Source of the DNA: Ruegeria sp. Ofav3-42
GTDB lineage: Bacteria > Pseudomonadota > Alphaproteobacteria > Rhodobacterales > Rhodobacteraceae
Length of the DNA: 64,000 nt
NCBI RefSeq assembly: GCF_022347725.1
Contig: NZ_JAKRGB010000004.1
Location: forward strand, 241,332-305,331
Direction of reading: 5' to 3'
In this document: positions 26,160-35,612 of the stretch, piece by piece
Numbering within the stretch: position 1 is the first letter of the stretch
How the letters are laid out: every line of letters begins with the position of its first letter
Notes under the pieces: generated by a model
The model's database searches: none
The model's input: the letters and a program-made list of their open reading frames with translations, nothing else
Told to the model about the DNA's origin: nothing
Program-made: the position numbers and the translations under genes

Positions 26160-28082
26160 ATGCTTCGACTTTCAACCTGTTTGATCTCATTGTTTGTTTT
26201 GCCAACATTCGCTTGGGCAGACGCCGTGCCCAGCAAACAGGCGGCCGAGGGCACCTTTGCGGACCGCCCGTTTTCACCTTATGCCAACCGATCCTTCCCC
26301 GAACGGCCACTCTGGGGCGACACGCACCTGCACACCGGGCTTTCGCTGGATGCCGGTGCCTTCGGAAATACTCTGCTTCCGGAGGATGCGTGGCGATTTG
26401 CAAAGGGCGAGCAGGTTATTTCTTCGACCGGTCAACCCGTCAGGCTCGCACGCCCACTGGATTGGATGGTTCTGACAGATCACACGGATCTCATGGGGTT
26501 CGCACCTGACCTGCAGGCCGGAAAACCTGGTGTGCTTTCTGACCCGAAGGGGCTGGAATGGTACGAAGGGTATAAAGCTGGTGGTGAGGATGCGGCCAAA
26601 GCAGCCTTTGATATTATCACCAACTTCTCGCAAATGACCCTGCCCGAGATTTTGTTGGAATCCTACAGCCCGGGCGCGGATGCGTTTGCGTTCACATGGG
26701 AACAGATCGTACTGGCCGCCGAACGCCACAACGATCCCGGAAACTTCACCGCGTTTATCGGGTTCGAATGGACCTCGGTGCCCAAAGGTTTCAACCTGCA
26801 TCGCAATGTCATGCTGCGGGATGGTCCGATCCGGGCATTGCAGGTGGTGCCTCCGGTGACGCAGCCCCCTTACGGCGATACCGACCCCAAGGCGTTGTAT
26901 ACGTGGCTTGAGGACTACGAGGCAAAAACCGGCGGTCGTGCCGTTGCCTTTGCCCACAACGGCAACCTGTCAAACGGCTGGATGTTCCCGACCGAAGGCA
27001 CTTATCACGGCGGTCAGGTCGATGAAGAATACGTACAGAACCGCGCCAAGTGGGAACCACACTACGAAGTCACTCAGATCAAAGGCGACGGAGAGGCGCA
27101 CCCCTATCTCAGCCCCGACGATCCGTTTGCCGACTACGAAAACTGGGACGTTGGCAACCTTGATATTACCGAGCTTAAAACCGATGACATGCTGGCCGGA
27201 GAATACGCACGTGAGGCACTGAAACGCGGCTTGGCGCTGGAAGAAAAGTTCGGTGTGAACCCATATAAGTTCGGTATGGGTGGGGCGACGGACAGCCACA
27301 CATCTCTGGCCACGGCTGAAGAGGAAAACTATTTCGGCAAATCCGTCAGCGCCGAACCCTCTGCCACACGCGTTTTGCACCCGTTTGTCGAAAGCGACCT
27401 GGGGGCGTTTGAAGGCCATACGCTGGTCGCCTCGGGGTACACAGCTGTTTGGGCCTCGGAAAATACTCGCTCAGCCATTTTCGATGCGTTCAAACGGCGT
27501 GAGACCTACGCCACCACCGGTCCGCGGATCGGACTTCGTTTCTTTGGCGGCTGGGACTTTCAGGATGACGACCTGCTGACGCGCCTCGTCGCGGATGTCG
27601 GTTACACCAAGGGTGTGCCCATGGGCAGCGACCTGCGCCCCCGCGAGGGCGACGGAGCGCCGAATTTCCTGATCGGCGCCCTGCGCGACCCGATCGGAGC
27701 CAATCTGGACCGTGTTCAGGTGGTAAAAGGTTGGCTGGATGCCGAAGGGGAAATGCACGAGAAGGTATTTAATGTCGCCTGGTCCGATGACCGCGCGCTG
27801 GACGCCGATGGTAATCTGCCCGAGGTCGGCAACACTGTAGATCTGGAAACGGCCAGTTGGAACAACACGATCGGAGCGTCCGAACTGGTGACCGTCTGGA
27901 CCGACCCAGAGTTCGACCCCGGCCAGCGCGCCTTCTACTATGTTCGGGTGCTTGAAATCCCGACGCCGCGTTGGGTCCTGTACGACAAGCTCCGCTTTGG
28001 TGTGGACTTGCCGGAAGAGGCTCAGCTAGTCCACCAGGAACGCGCGTATTCCTCTCCGATCTGGTATACGCCCAGCGAGTAA
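26160..28082 (+). CDS. Secreted DUF3604 protein (PHP-like metal-dependent fold)
   Basis: I use the ATG at 26160, 5 bases after GGGGAGG. The 640-residue protein has a signal peptide (about 1-20, ending FAWADA), then a PHP-like metal-site pattern: [40 protein letters not shown] and [15 protein letters not shown]. These histidines and aspartates are typical of DUF3604, which is thought to be a metal-dependent hydrolase-like family without an established substrate. It is periplasmic or exported. The isomerase and HupE/UreJ genes follow on the same strand, forming a probable operon. Confidence 0.88.
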   Translation: MLRLSTCLISLFVLPTFAWADAVPSKQAAEGTFADRPFSPYANRSFPERPLWGDTHLHTGLSLDAGAFGNTLLPEDAWRFAKGEQVISSTGQPVRLARPLDWMVLTDHTDLMGFAPDLQAGKPGVLSDPKGLEWYEGYKAGGEDAAKAAFDIITNFSQMTLPEILLESYSPGADAFAFTWEQIVLAAERHNDPGNFTAFIGFEWTSVPKGFNLHRNVMLRDGPIRALQVVPPVTQPPYGDTDPKALYTWLEDYEAKTGGRAVAFAHNGNLSNGWMFPTEGTYHGGQVDEEYVQNRAKWEPHYEVTQIKGDGEAHPYLSPDDPFADYENWDVGNLDITELKTDDMLAGEYAREALKRGLALEEKFGVNPYKFGMGGATDSHTSLATAEEENYFGKSVSAEPSATRVLHPFVESDLGAFEGHTLVASGYTAVWASENTRSAIFDAFKRRETYATTGPRIGLRFFGGWDFQDDDLLTRLVADVGYTKGVPMGSDLRPREGDGAPNFLIGALRDPIGANLDRVQVVKGWLDAEGEMHEKVFNVAWSDDRALDADGNLPEVGNTVDLETASWNNTIGASELVTVWTDPEFDPGQRAFYYVRVLEIPTPRWVLYDKLRFGVDLPEEAQLVHQERAYSSPIWYTPSE

Positions 28083-28159
28083 CAGGATAATTTGATTTAC
28101 AGGTTCTCCGGGTGGCTTACCCTGCCCGGAGGTTTTTCGATACGACCTTGGGACCTCGC

Positions 28160-28990
28160 ATGCGAATTTTGAAAGAACCTCTGTTCCACTTCATTCTGAT
28201 GGGGATTGCCATTTTCTGCTGGTTTGCTTGGATCTCACCCCAGCAAGAAATTGTCGAAGAAACTGACACGATCACAATCGATGGCAACGATGTCGCCCTT
28301 TTGACCACTCGTTTCGAAACCAGCTGGAACCGCCCCCCGACACAGGACGAGTTGCGGGCTCTGATCGATGCTACGGTTCGAGAGGAAGTTCTGGTGCGCG
28401 AGGCGCGCAAGCTGGGGCTGGATCAAGGCGATCAGGTCATCCGCGCGCGGCTTGCGCAAAAGATGGATTTCCTGACCGACGCGATTGCTGCGTCCGTCGA
28501 GCCGGAAGACGACGTATTGCAGGCCTATCTGCAGGAAAACCCCGAGCGGTTCACGACGCGCCCGCAGATTGCGTTTGATCAGGTCTATCTGGGGCAGACG
28601 GTTGAGGCCGACGCTATCGAAAACGCAATTGCGTCCGTAAACGGGCGGGAAGACTGGGACAGTGTTGGGCAAACGACGTTGCTGCCAAGGTCCATGCCCT
28701 TGTCGGCGGCACGAGTGGTGGATTCGAACTTCGGCATTGGCTTTTCGTCGTCGCTGGGTACGCTGGAGCCGGGTATCTGGTCTGGCCCGGTCCAGTCTGC
28801 ATTTGGCATTCACCTTGTGCGCGTCACCGATAAAAGAGCGCCTAAGCTGCCGCCATTGGATGAAGTCCGGGATAGTGTTCTACTGGAATGGCGCCGAGAA
28901 ACCGGCGCGGAACTGGCGCAAGCGCAATATGAAAGCCTCGCGTCGAGTTACCGGATCGAAACCCCTGAGATAAACCAGGCTTCCGAATGA
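28160..28990 (+). CDS. Membrane-anchored parvulin-type peptidyl-prolyl isomerase
   Basis: The frame starts at 28112 but MRILKEPLFHF at 28160 gives a better N-terminus, a single anchor helix (about 9-28). The 276-residue protein then has a SurA/PpiD-like helical chaperone region (about 45-135) and a PpiC/parvulin-like domain ending GIWSGPVQSAFGIHLVRVTDK. It would fold or assist envelope proteins, plausibly the secreted DUF3604 protein or HupE-like partner. Its stop overlaps the HupE/UreJ start by 4 nt (ATGA). Whether the isomerase site is active is not clear. Confidence 0.8.
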   Translation: MRILKEPLFHFILMGIAIFCWFAWISPQQEIVEETDTITIDGNDVALLTTRFETSWNRPPTQDELRALIDATVREEVLVREARKLGLDQGDQVIRARLAQKMDFLTDAIAASVEPEDDVLQAYLQENPERFTTRPQIAFDQVYLGQTVEADAIENAIASVNGREDWDSVGQTTLLPRSMPLSAARVVDSNFGIGFSSSLGTLEPGIWSGPVQSAFGIHLVRVTDKRAPKLPPLDEVRDSVLLEWRRETGAELAQAQYESLASSYRIETPEINQASE

Positions 28991-29988
28991 GGCAGGTCTT
29001 TTGTCTACTGCTTTTCAGCTGGGTGATGCTGTCGGCAAAAGCGACACACGCGCACGCGCTTGATCCCGGATATCTGGACCTGCGCCAATTGGCTACCGAT
29101 ACATGGCAGGTGTTGTGGCGCAAACCCGATGTCACCGGTCAACCGATGGAAATCGACGCCCTTTTGCCCGGCCAATGCGACCAGCCTCGGGGCCCGGAAC
29201 CAAAGTCGGATGGGGCCGCGTGGATCTCAACCTGGGTTGTCCAATGCGATGAGGGCTTCGCGGGTCAAACCATCGCGATCGAGGGTCTGGAACGCCAGCG
29301 CAATGACGTTCTGATGCGCATTCAGCCTCTTTCGTCTGCGCCAACAACCCTGCGTTTCACACCCGATATGCCGGTTCTGACCATACCAGAACAACCGACG
29401 ACATGGACTGTACTGGGCAGCTATTTCCTCCTTGGGTTCGAACACATTCTGGAGGGCTGGGATCACTTGCTGTTTGTCTTCGCCCTGTTCGTTCTGGTGC
29501 GCGACCCATGGCGATTGGTCGGTGCAGTAACGGCTTTCACAGTGGCGCATTCAATTACCCTGGCCCTTGCAACTTTGGGTGTCCTGCGCGTCCCTGCCCC
29601 GCCTGTCGAGGCCGTAATTGCACTATCCATCGTGTTTCTGGCACTGGAAATCCTCTACCGCAAAGACGGCAAGCTGCGATTGTCTGAACAGTACCCCTGG
29701 ATCGTCTGCTTTTGCTTCGGGTTGTTGCATGGGCTCGGTTTTGCCGGTGCGCTGGCCGAGATCGGTGTACCGCCAGAAGACATCTTTGCCGCTTTGTTTG
29801 CCTTTAACGTGGGCGTCGAGGTCGGCCAGCTTCTGTTCATCGCCGTTCTGTCGACCCTGATTCTGCTTTGGCGCCTGTTGGCACCATCCGTGACGTCCAA
29901 GGCCGGTGCTGTTGCCGTACCGGTGACCGGATATGCCATCGGCTGCGTGTCGATGTACTGGCTGGTCGAGCGTGTCAGCGGGTTTTGA
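28987..29988 (+). CDS. HupE/UreJ family membrane protein with extracytoplasmic domain
   Basis: The 333-residue protein has a signal peptide (about 1-23), a roughly 110-residue extracytoplasmic domain, and six or seven membrane helices. The helices carry the HupE/UreJ histidine/acid motifs GFEHILEGWDHLLF, AFTVAHSITLALA and GLLHGLGFAGALAE. Family members are proposed nickel or cobalt permeases or metal-linked membrane proteins. The long N-terminal domain distinguishes this branch from compact HupE. It is translationally coupled to the isomerase gene. No hydrogenase or urease genes are in the window. Confidence 0.85.
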   Translation: MRQVFCLLLFSWVMLSAKATHAHALDPGYLDLRQLATDTWQVLWRKPDVTGQPMEIDALLPGQCDQPRGPEPKSDGAAWISTWVVQCDEGFAGQTIAIEGLERQRNDVLMRIQPLSSAPTTLRFTPDMPVLTIPEQPTTWTVLGSYFLLGFEHILEGWDHLLFVFALFVLVRDPWRLVGAVTAFTVAHSITLALATLGVLRVPAPPVEAVIALSIVFLALEILYRKDGKLRLSEQYPWIVCFCFGLLHGLGFAGALAEIGVPPEDIFAALFAFNVGVEVGQLLFIAVLSTLILLWRLLAPSVTSKAGAVAVPVTGYAIGCVSMYWLVERVSGF

Positions 29989-30005
29989 CTCACCAATTCG
30001 CTAAA

Positions 30006-33000
30006 CTAGGGCGCCTCCAATTGCAGTGAGAGGGCATGCACCTGTTCCATCTGGGCCTGCGCCCAGCCTTCGTTTGTCAGTTTCTGATAGTGGCGCGCTT
30101 CCGCCAGAATGCTTTGTGCGCCCTGCGGATCACCGATTTTCAAGGTTAGCTCGGCAATAAGCGTCAGAAAGAACGGTTTGTAATTGCCCGCGCCGCTATT
30201 CCACCAGGCATCGGCGGCCTGACGCAGTGCGTGGATCGTCTCTGGCGTAGGTGAATTATACGCTGTCGCCCAGCTGCGCCAAAAGTTGGCCGTCACTGTC
30301 ATGAAGGTGAATGAGTGCTTGTCTGACAGCTCTTCCAGTTGTTGCACCACCTCCAACACCTCGTCGGGTTCGCGGCGTAATATGTGCAGCATGGAAAGGT
30401 AGGTCAGCGTTTGGGCAATACTGTGCGCATGTTTTAGGCCCTGCGCGGCGGTGACAGCCGTGCGCTGGATTTCAAGCGCACGGTCGGGCTCTCCCATCAG
30501 CCAGACCGCTATGCTCAGAAAGCAGGACGTTATCGCTGCATGATCGGAACCATAGACGTAGGCGAGGCTTCCATGCTGACCCGGATCGTATAGCTCTAGC
30601 GCCTGTTCAAGATGCTCATGCGCGGCGTCCAGATCACCAATATGCAACAGGACAGCCCCCATCGCGCGATGGGCGATCATGACATGATGCGTTTCGTCGG
30701 ACTGGCTCGCGAGTTCGAGAATTTGTTCGGCCACCTCCTTCGCCAGATCATATTCGGCCCGCACCAGATGGAATGCGTAAAGGCCGTTCAGGACGGGGAA
30801 CAGATTCTCTGTTTCATCCAGACGGTTGCACAGCTTTCGAATCCGGGCGTAAGCAGCGCCGGTTTCGTCGGCCGCAATGCCCGCCGTGGACCGGAGCACA
30901 CCTGCGCGCAGCACCTGAATCTCAACTTCCTTGCGATCGCGTTCGGCGGTTTTTTTAAGCTCGCTTAACTGCTTAATCGCATTTCCAAGTTGAGTCACAG
31001 CTTCGACATTCGCTGATCGCTCGGCTGCGCGCTGGCCTGCAAGGTGCCACTGCTCGATCGCCTCTGCGGTCATTTTGGCCATGGTGTAGTGATGCGCCAG
31101 AACTTCCGGGCCCGTATCGGCGTTGTTCGATGTCTCGTGATCCAGAGCCTTAGCAACGCGCGCATGCAGACTGCGGCGTTCGCTTTTCAATAGGCTGTTG
31201 TAGGCAGTGTCACGAATAAGCGCGTGACGGTACACGAACGTCTCTTCGGGCTCGGATTCTGCGACTGTGACGATTCCGGCATCGACCAGCAGATCCAGAC
31301 CCGCGCGCAACGCCTTGTTGCCAAATCCGGACACGCTGGAGATCAAAGGATATGTAAAGTGCGGCCCGATTACAGCGCCGATCTGGGCCACTTCCTTGGC
31401 CGAACTCAGGCGGTCCAGGCGCGCCATCAATGCGTCATGCAAAGTGCTGGGAACTGAAGGCGCAGGGTTAGAGGCACTGCTCAGCGTGACCGCGTTCGCA
31501 CGTTCTGCCAAAAGACCGGATTCCAACAGATCCTTGGTCACCTCTTCCACAAAAAGTGGAACGCCATTGGATCTGCCGGCGATCACGCCGAACATCTCAG
31601 GCGGGATCGGTTTACCTCCGGCGACTTCATGAACGATTTCCCTGACTTGCGGGAAATCCAGTTGTTTCAGACGGACGTGCGACACGTGCGGCTTCGTATC
31701 CCATCCCGCGTCGAACCCGGTCCGATGCGTCATCACAACCAAAACCGGCGTATCCGGGATCCTGTCAACGATCCGATCCAACAGTGTTTTTGTTGTCGGG
31801 TCGATCCAATGCGCATCTTCAAACAGAAACAAAACGGAGCGTTGCCCGGCCTCGGCGACAAAGTGTTCGACCAGCATGTCCAGCGTCTGGTCCATGACTT
31901 GCTGAGGCGTCAGATCAAGTGGGCCCAACTGATCTTCAAACGGGATGGACAACAGCGCCGCCGCCAGTTTCAGCGTGTCAATAGACGGGGCACCCAGAGT
32001 TTTAGCCACTTTCTCAAGCTTGACGTCGTCAGTGTCGTCGGCCCGCAGATCTGCGGCGTTTTCAAGTTGCCGGATAACTGGATAAAAAGCGCTCGTCTCG
32101 TGATAGGGCGAACACTGGAACCGCAAATGCCCAGAGCGCGCGTCGCCAACTTTGAGGCGTAGTTCTTCGATCAATCGGGACTTACCGATCCCTGCTTCAC
32201 CGGACACCAGGACGACCTGCCCCTGCCCGCCGCTGGCCTGCGCCCACTTGCCGTGCAGGGTCTTGTACTCGTGCTCCCGACCAATCAGAGAATTCATTGG
32301 GCCACTGTCAGCGGCCATGAACCGGCTGAGGGTCCGCCGCGTTCCCGTCACCTGCCAGGCTTCGACCTCTTTCGCGAAGCCCTTGAGCTTGAATGCACCG
32401 CGCAGAACATACTCGAAAGCATCCCCAGCCAGTTGGTGTGTAGTGGGCGCAACGATCAGAGTGCCGGGATCGGCCATTGCCTGAAGACGCGCGGCCAGGT
32501 TCGGCGTTTCGCCCATGGCGGTGCCGTCTTCAAACATGTTCTCACCGCGCAGATCGCCAACAACCACCAGACCTGTTGCGATACCTATACGCACCTCAAG
32601 CCGCGCATGGGTGTGAATTTCCGGCGTCTCCTGAATGATGCGCAGCCCGGCGCGAATTGCCCGTTCGGGATCGTCTTCATGCGCATGGGGAAACCCGAAG
32701 AACACCATGATGCCATCGCCGTAATAACTGGCGATATGCCCGTCGAATACCGCCACGGCCGCGGCGCAGGTCTCTTTGAAAAGCCGCAAAACTTCGGCCA
32801 AATCTTCCGGATCTAGCCGTTGAGCGATTTCGGTAGATCCGACAAGGTCGATGAACATAACGGTCAGCTGCCGCCGTTCCGCAACGATTGCGGGGCCTAG
32901 CGCCGAATTGACCGGCTGGGCGCCATGGAAAGCTTGCTCTCGAATGGCTTTTGAAAATCGCCGCCGTGGCCCAAGCGGCAAACCGATTGTGACAAGATCA

Positions 33001-33107
33001 TCATCCGTCAACTCGGACAGATCGCCCACTTCTATTTCATGTTGGGCGAAGGCCTCGGCGTATTTTGACAGGCCGTGCTTTTCAAGCCAGATCTCGATTT
33101 CAGACAT
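30006..33107 (-). CDS. SAM domain - class III adenylate/guanylate cyclase - AAA ATPase - TPR protein
   Basis: The 1033-residue protein starts with a SAM domain (1-62), followed by a class III nucleotide cyclase domain (about 75-255). The metal aspartates D87 (MFIDLVGST) and D131 (YYGDGIMVFFG) and the transition-state residues N203 and R207 (TPNLAARLQ) are present, so the cyclase should be active as a dimer. A STAND-type AAA ATPase follows (Walker A GEAGIGKS 303-310, Walker B region LFLFEDAHW), then a long TPR-like helical C-terminus (about 620-1030). No membrane segment. It is monocistronic, and the signal it senses is unknown. Confidence 0.9.
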   Translation of the reverse strand: MSEIEIWLEKHGLSKYAEAFAQHEIEVGDLSELTDDDLVTIGLPLGPRRRFSKAIREQAFHGAQPVNSALGPAIVAERRQLTVMFIDLVGSTEIAQRLDPEDLAEVLRLFKETCAAAVAVFDGHIASYYGDGIMVFFGFPHAHEDDPERAIRAGLRIIQETPEIHTHARLEVRIGIATGLVVVGDLRGENMFEDGTAMGETPNLAARLQAMADPGTLIVAPTTHQLAGDAFEYVLRGAFKLKGFAKEVEAWQVTGTRRTLSRFMAADSGPMNSLIGREHEYKTLHGKWAQASGGQGQVVLVSGEAGIGKSRLIEELRLKVGDARSGHLRFQCSPYHETSAFYPVIRQLENAADLRADDTDDVKLEKVAKTLGAPSIDTLKLAAALLSIPFEDQLGPLDLTPQQVMDQTLDMLVEHFVAEAGQRSVLFLFEDAHWIDPTTKTLLDRIVDRIPDTPVLVVMTHRTGFDAGWDTKPHVSHVRLKQLDFPQVREIVHEVAGGKPIPPEMFGVIAGRSNGVPLFVEEVTKDLLESGLLAERANAVTLSSASNPAPSVPSTLHDALMARLDRLSSAKEVAQIGAVIGPHFTYPLISSVSGFGNKALRAGLDLLVDAGIVTVAESEPEETFVYRHALIRDTAYNSLLKSERRSLHARVAKALDHETSNNADTGPEVLAHHYTMAKMTAEAIEQWHLAGQRAAERSANVEAVTQLGNAIKQLSELKKTAERDRKEVEIQVLRAGVLRSTAGIAADETGAAYARIRKLCNRLDETENLFPVLNGLYAFHLVRAEYDLAKEVAEQILELASQSDETHHVMIAHRAMGAVLLHIGDLDAAHEHLEQALELYDPGQHGSLAYVYGSDHAAITSCFLSIAVWLMGEPDRALEIQRTAVTAAQGLKHAHSIAQTLTYLSMLHILRREPDEVLEVVQQLEELSDKHSFTFMTVTANFWRSWATAYNSPTPETIHALRQAADAWWNSGAGNYKPFFLTLIAELTLKIGDPQGAQSILAEARHYQKLTNEGWAQAQMEQVHALSLQLEAP

Positions 33108-33455
33108 GCGATCGTTTCATTTGCCTCAAACCAGAAACAGGGTGCCGCAGAGCGAAGGGACCCGTTCGTTTCAGCTGCCTGTAGAATGTGGTGAATCCAC
33201 CACCTTCTCCAACCAGACTTACGTTCCATGAAGGACGACCCCGCAGCTTTGGTCAAGTGGTCAGCTTGCCAAAACAACAGTGCGGATTTGTGCGCAGAGA
33301 ACAAGTGCGATCATCCAACAACACAGCCCATCGCCCGGGACAAATGATCAGAGCGAACGCAACGGAACTGTGGCAACGAAACTCGGATCGCACTTAAATC
33401 GGTTTGAATCCGGGGCAAGTGGGGGGGCCGGTACGACCGGTTTGGATATCGAGTA
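33108..33455 (+). other. Intergenic region without recognised gene
   Basis: This 348-bp stretch separates the divergent cyclase and hydrolase genes. The short open frames on both strands lack good starts and family character. It presumably holds both promoters; I see no strong palindrome or RNA structure. Confidence 0.4.
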
Positions 33456-34790
33456 ATGGCAAAAACGCTGAACATTGTCGCGGGAGCCCTTGCTCTGGGT
33501 ATCGTCGGGGCGGTGGGATACCTGATTGTGTCCCCTCCGGACCTGTTGAAAGTCGGAACGAACTATTCGGCCAAGATCGTCTGTTCCAACGTCTTTATCG
33601 CCGGACGCAATCCGGATGAGGTTCTTGCCGTCGACGTGCAGGCTCCGGGCCATCCGTTGCTCAAGCAAATCGCGATCAATGTGGACGCGGAAAAGCAAAC
33701 TGTGACAGCCCGGATTTTCGGTTTCTTTGCCCCGGCAACATCGCAATATCGCGAGGGGCTTGGATGCACCAACATCCATGATGCCACACTCAGCGACACG
33801 ACGCTGACCGCGCTGGAGCCGTTGCCCGATGGGATTTGGCCGACCGGAAACCAGGTCGAACTAACCCAGGACCCTGAAATTGCCCGCATCCTGTCGGATG
33901 AGACGCTGCTGGGTGAAGGTCATCGCGCTGTGGTCGTCGTTCGCAATGGACGCATCGTCGGGGAAAGCTATGGCGACGGTTTTGACGAAAACACCCCTCT
34001 GCTTGGCTGGTCGATGACCAAGACCGTCACCGCAGGATTGATCGGCACCCTGATCAAGTCCGAGCAGATATCGCTGCAAGACACGCTGACCGCCAGCTAC
34101 CCCGGCTGGGAACAGGATGGGCGCAAGGACATCACCGTCAGCGACATGCTTGCCATGTCCAGCGGACTGCAATGGAATGAGGGGTACGGAGATGTCTCGG
34201 ATGTCACCAGGATGCTGTATCTCACTAATGACATGGCAGAATTTGTCTCGGGCCAACCAGCGGAAAGTGAAATAGGGACGGACTTCAACTATTCCTCGGG
34301 GACGAGCACGGCGTTGTCACGCGTCTGGCAGGACCAGCTGAGTGATGGCGGCCTGACCTATCCGCAAGAAGCACTGTTCGAACCGCTTGGCATGACATCT
34401 GTTGTTTTGGAGACAGACGCCGCAGACACGTTTGTCGGGTCCAGCTACATGTACGCGACTGCGCGCGATTGGGCCCGCTTTGGCCAATTGCTGCTGCAGA
34501 AAGGGGAATGGGACGGTCAGCAAATTCTGCCCAAGGGCTTTACGGACTGGATGTTTGAACCGGTTGCCGCGTCGGATGGAATGTACGGCAAGGGCCACCT
34601 GTGGCTCGAGTCTCCCGGTGGGCTTCCGCCGTTCGAAGACGCCGTCTGGCTGCAGGGGCATGATGGTCAGTTCATCGGAGTCTTCCCATCTCATGACATG
34701 GTGTTGGTGCGGCTGGGCTTGACCCCGTCGAAGCACGGATACTCATCGCTTCCAATGGCCAAAAGGCTTATTACAGCCTTCGGGAATTAA
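33456..34790 (+). CDS. Serine hydrolase of the class C beta-lactamase fold
   Basis: The 444-residue protein has an N-terminal hydrophobic segment (about 6-27) that is a membrane anchor or uncleaved signal. The catalytic domain has the serine-lysine pair in GWSMTKTVTAG (SxxK), a YSS triad tyrosine in FNYSSGTST and a late HDGQF motif. Such beta-lactamase-related hydrolases include esterases and 6-aminohexanoate-dimer hydrolases (EstB/NylB-like); lack of a classical KTG box argues against a true antibiotic resistance enzyme. Substrate unknown. The Shine-Dalgarno sequence is weak. Confidence 0.85.
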   Translation: MAKTLNIVAGALALGIVGAVGYLIVSPPDLLKVGTNYSAKIVCSNVFIAGRNPDEVLAVDVQAPGHPLLKQIAINVDAEKQTVTARIFGFFAPATSQYREGLGCTNIHDATLSDTTLTALEPLPDGIWPTGNQVELTQDPEIARILSDETLLGEGHRAVVVVRNGRIVGESYGDGFDENTPLLGWSMTKTVTAGLIGTLIKSEQISLQDTLTASYPGWEQDGRKDITVSDMLAMSSGLQWNEGYGDVSDVTRMLYLTNDMAEFVSGQPAESEIGTDFNYSSGTSTALSRVWQDQLSDGGLTYPQEALFEPLGMTSVVLETDAADTFVGSSYMYATARDWARFGQLLLQKGEWDGQQILPKGFTDWMFEPVAASDGMYGKGHLWLESPGGLPPFEDAVWLQGHDGQFIGVFPSHDMVLVRLGLTPSKHGYSSLPMAKRLITAFGN

Positions 34791-34829
34791 GGCGCTGCGA
34801 ATGAAGGGCCCGTCATGTGGGCCTGCCAT

Positions 34830-35612
34830 TCAGTCCACGATTTGCGTCGCAATGCGGGTATCTACCAGCTCTTCCTCAACCAATGCATAGATCTGGTCGG
34901 GCGGCGTGTTCAACGAATACAGCATCAGTGCAGGATCGATATCCATATCGATCAAATGCTGCATTGTCTCGCCCTGGCCTTTCTGGATGTTCTCGACGGC
35001 AAAAACGACCGGGATCAGGCGCGGTTGCTCATAGTAGTGTTGATGCATACCGACGATACCCTGCAGGGACACGATCCGTTCCGCTCCACCCGCCAGAATG
35101 TAGGGACAGGCGGACATGCAAACAGAGCCGGTCAGGACAGCCGAAGACAGTCCAGCCGTGCGGATCTGCCTTCCAATCGACAACGCCTCGGAAACGGTGC
35201 CACCGGGGCTGTGCAACGCCACAAGATCGGGTTGGTCCTGCATCTCAGACAGGTAGGTTTCGAACCGATCCGCGTCACCCTTATCGATCTGGCCCGTTAC
35301 AAGGAGCACCCGGCCAAAGTCGTCGACCATTTGTTCGGAAAAATCCAACCGCGTTGGGAAGTTCTCCGGCACGGGTAGGTCCAGCGGCTGATCTTGGGGC
35401 AGCAACGTTGGGTCGGTGCGGTCGGTCCGGTACTCGCGGCGCTGATCGCCTGGTGAGACGGGACCGGTCGGCAGCGCAACCCGCTGCCTGAACGGGTTTT
35501 GCACCACCTCTGACACGTCCGTCAGGATAAGGATACCTGCAATGACCAGCTGCAGCACCAGCACATATCGCAGCCCATTGCGCATATCTATTTTGGATAG
35601 GAAACCCTTCAT
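34830..35612 (-). CDS. ClpP/crotonase-fold periplasmic protein (COG3904-like)
   Basis: The 260-residue protein has one N-terminal membrane segment (about 15-33), then a ClpP-like fold. Recognisable parts are LVTGQIDKGDADRFETYL, LVALHSPGGTVSEALSIGRQI, GSVCMSACPYILAGGAERIV and IVGMHQHYYE. The serine in CMSACPY and the histidine of GMHQH are placed like the catalytic Ser and His of ClpP/SppA-type serine peptidases, and nearby cysteines could form a disulphide. It overlaps the upstream membrane-protein gene by 4 nt, suggesting they form one unit. Protease activity is inferred, not shown. Confidence 0.75.
   Translation of the reverse strand: MKGFLSKIDMRNGLRYVLVLQLVIAGILILTDVSEVVQNPFRQRVALPTGPVSPGDQRREYRTDRTDPTLLPQDQPLDLPVPENFPTRLDFSEQMVDDFGRVLLVTGQIDKGDADRFETYLSEMQDQPDLVALHSPGGTVSEALSIGRQIRTAGLSSAVLTGSVCMSACPYILAGGAERIVSLQGIVGMHQHYYEQPRLIPVVFAVENIQKGQGETMQHLIDMDIDPALMLYSLNTPPDQIYALVEEELVDTRIATQIVD

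Noticed and set aside
33108..33455. Small open frames between the cyclase and hydrolase genes
   Set aside because: They lack good starts, and no conserved features are visible; more likely promoter DNA.
33456..34790. Antibiotic resistance beta-lactamase
   Set aside because: Has SxxK and a tyrosine motif but no clear KTG box, and resembles EstB/NylB-type hydrolases; resistance function not supported.
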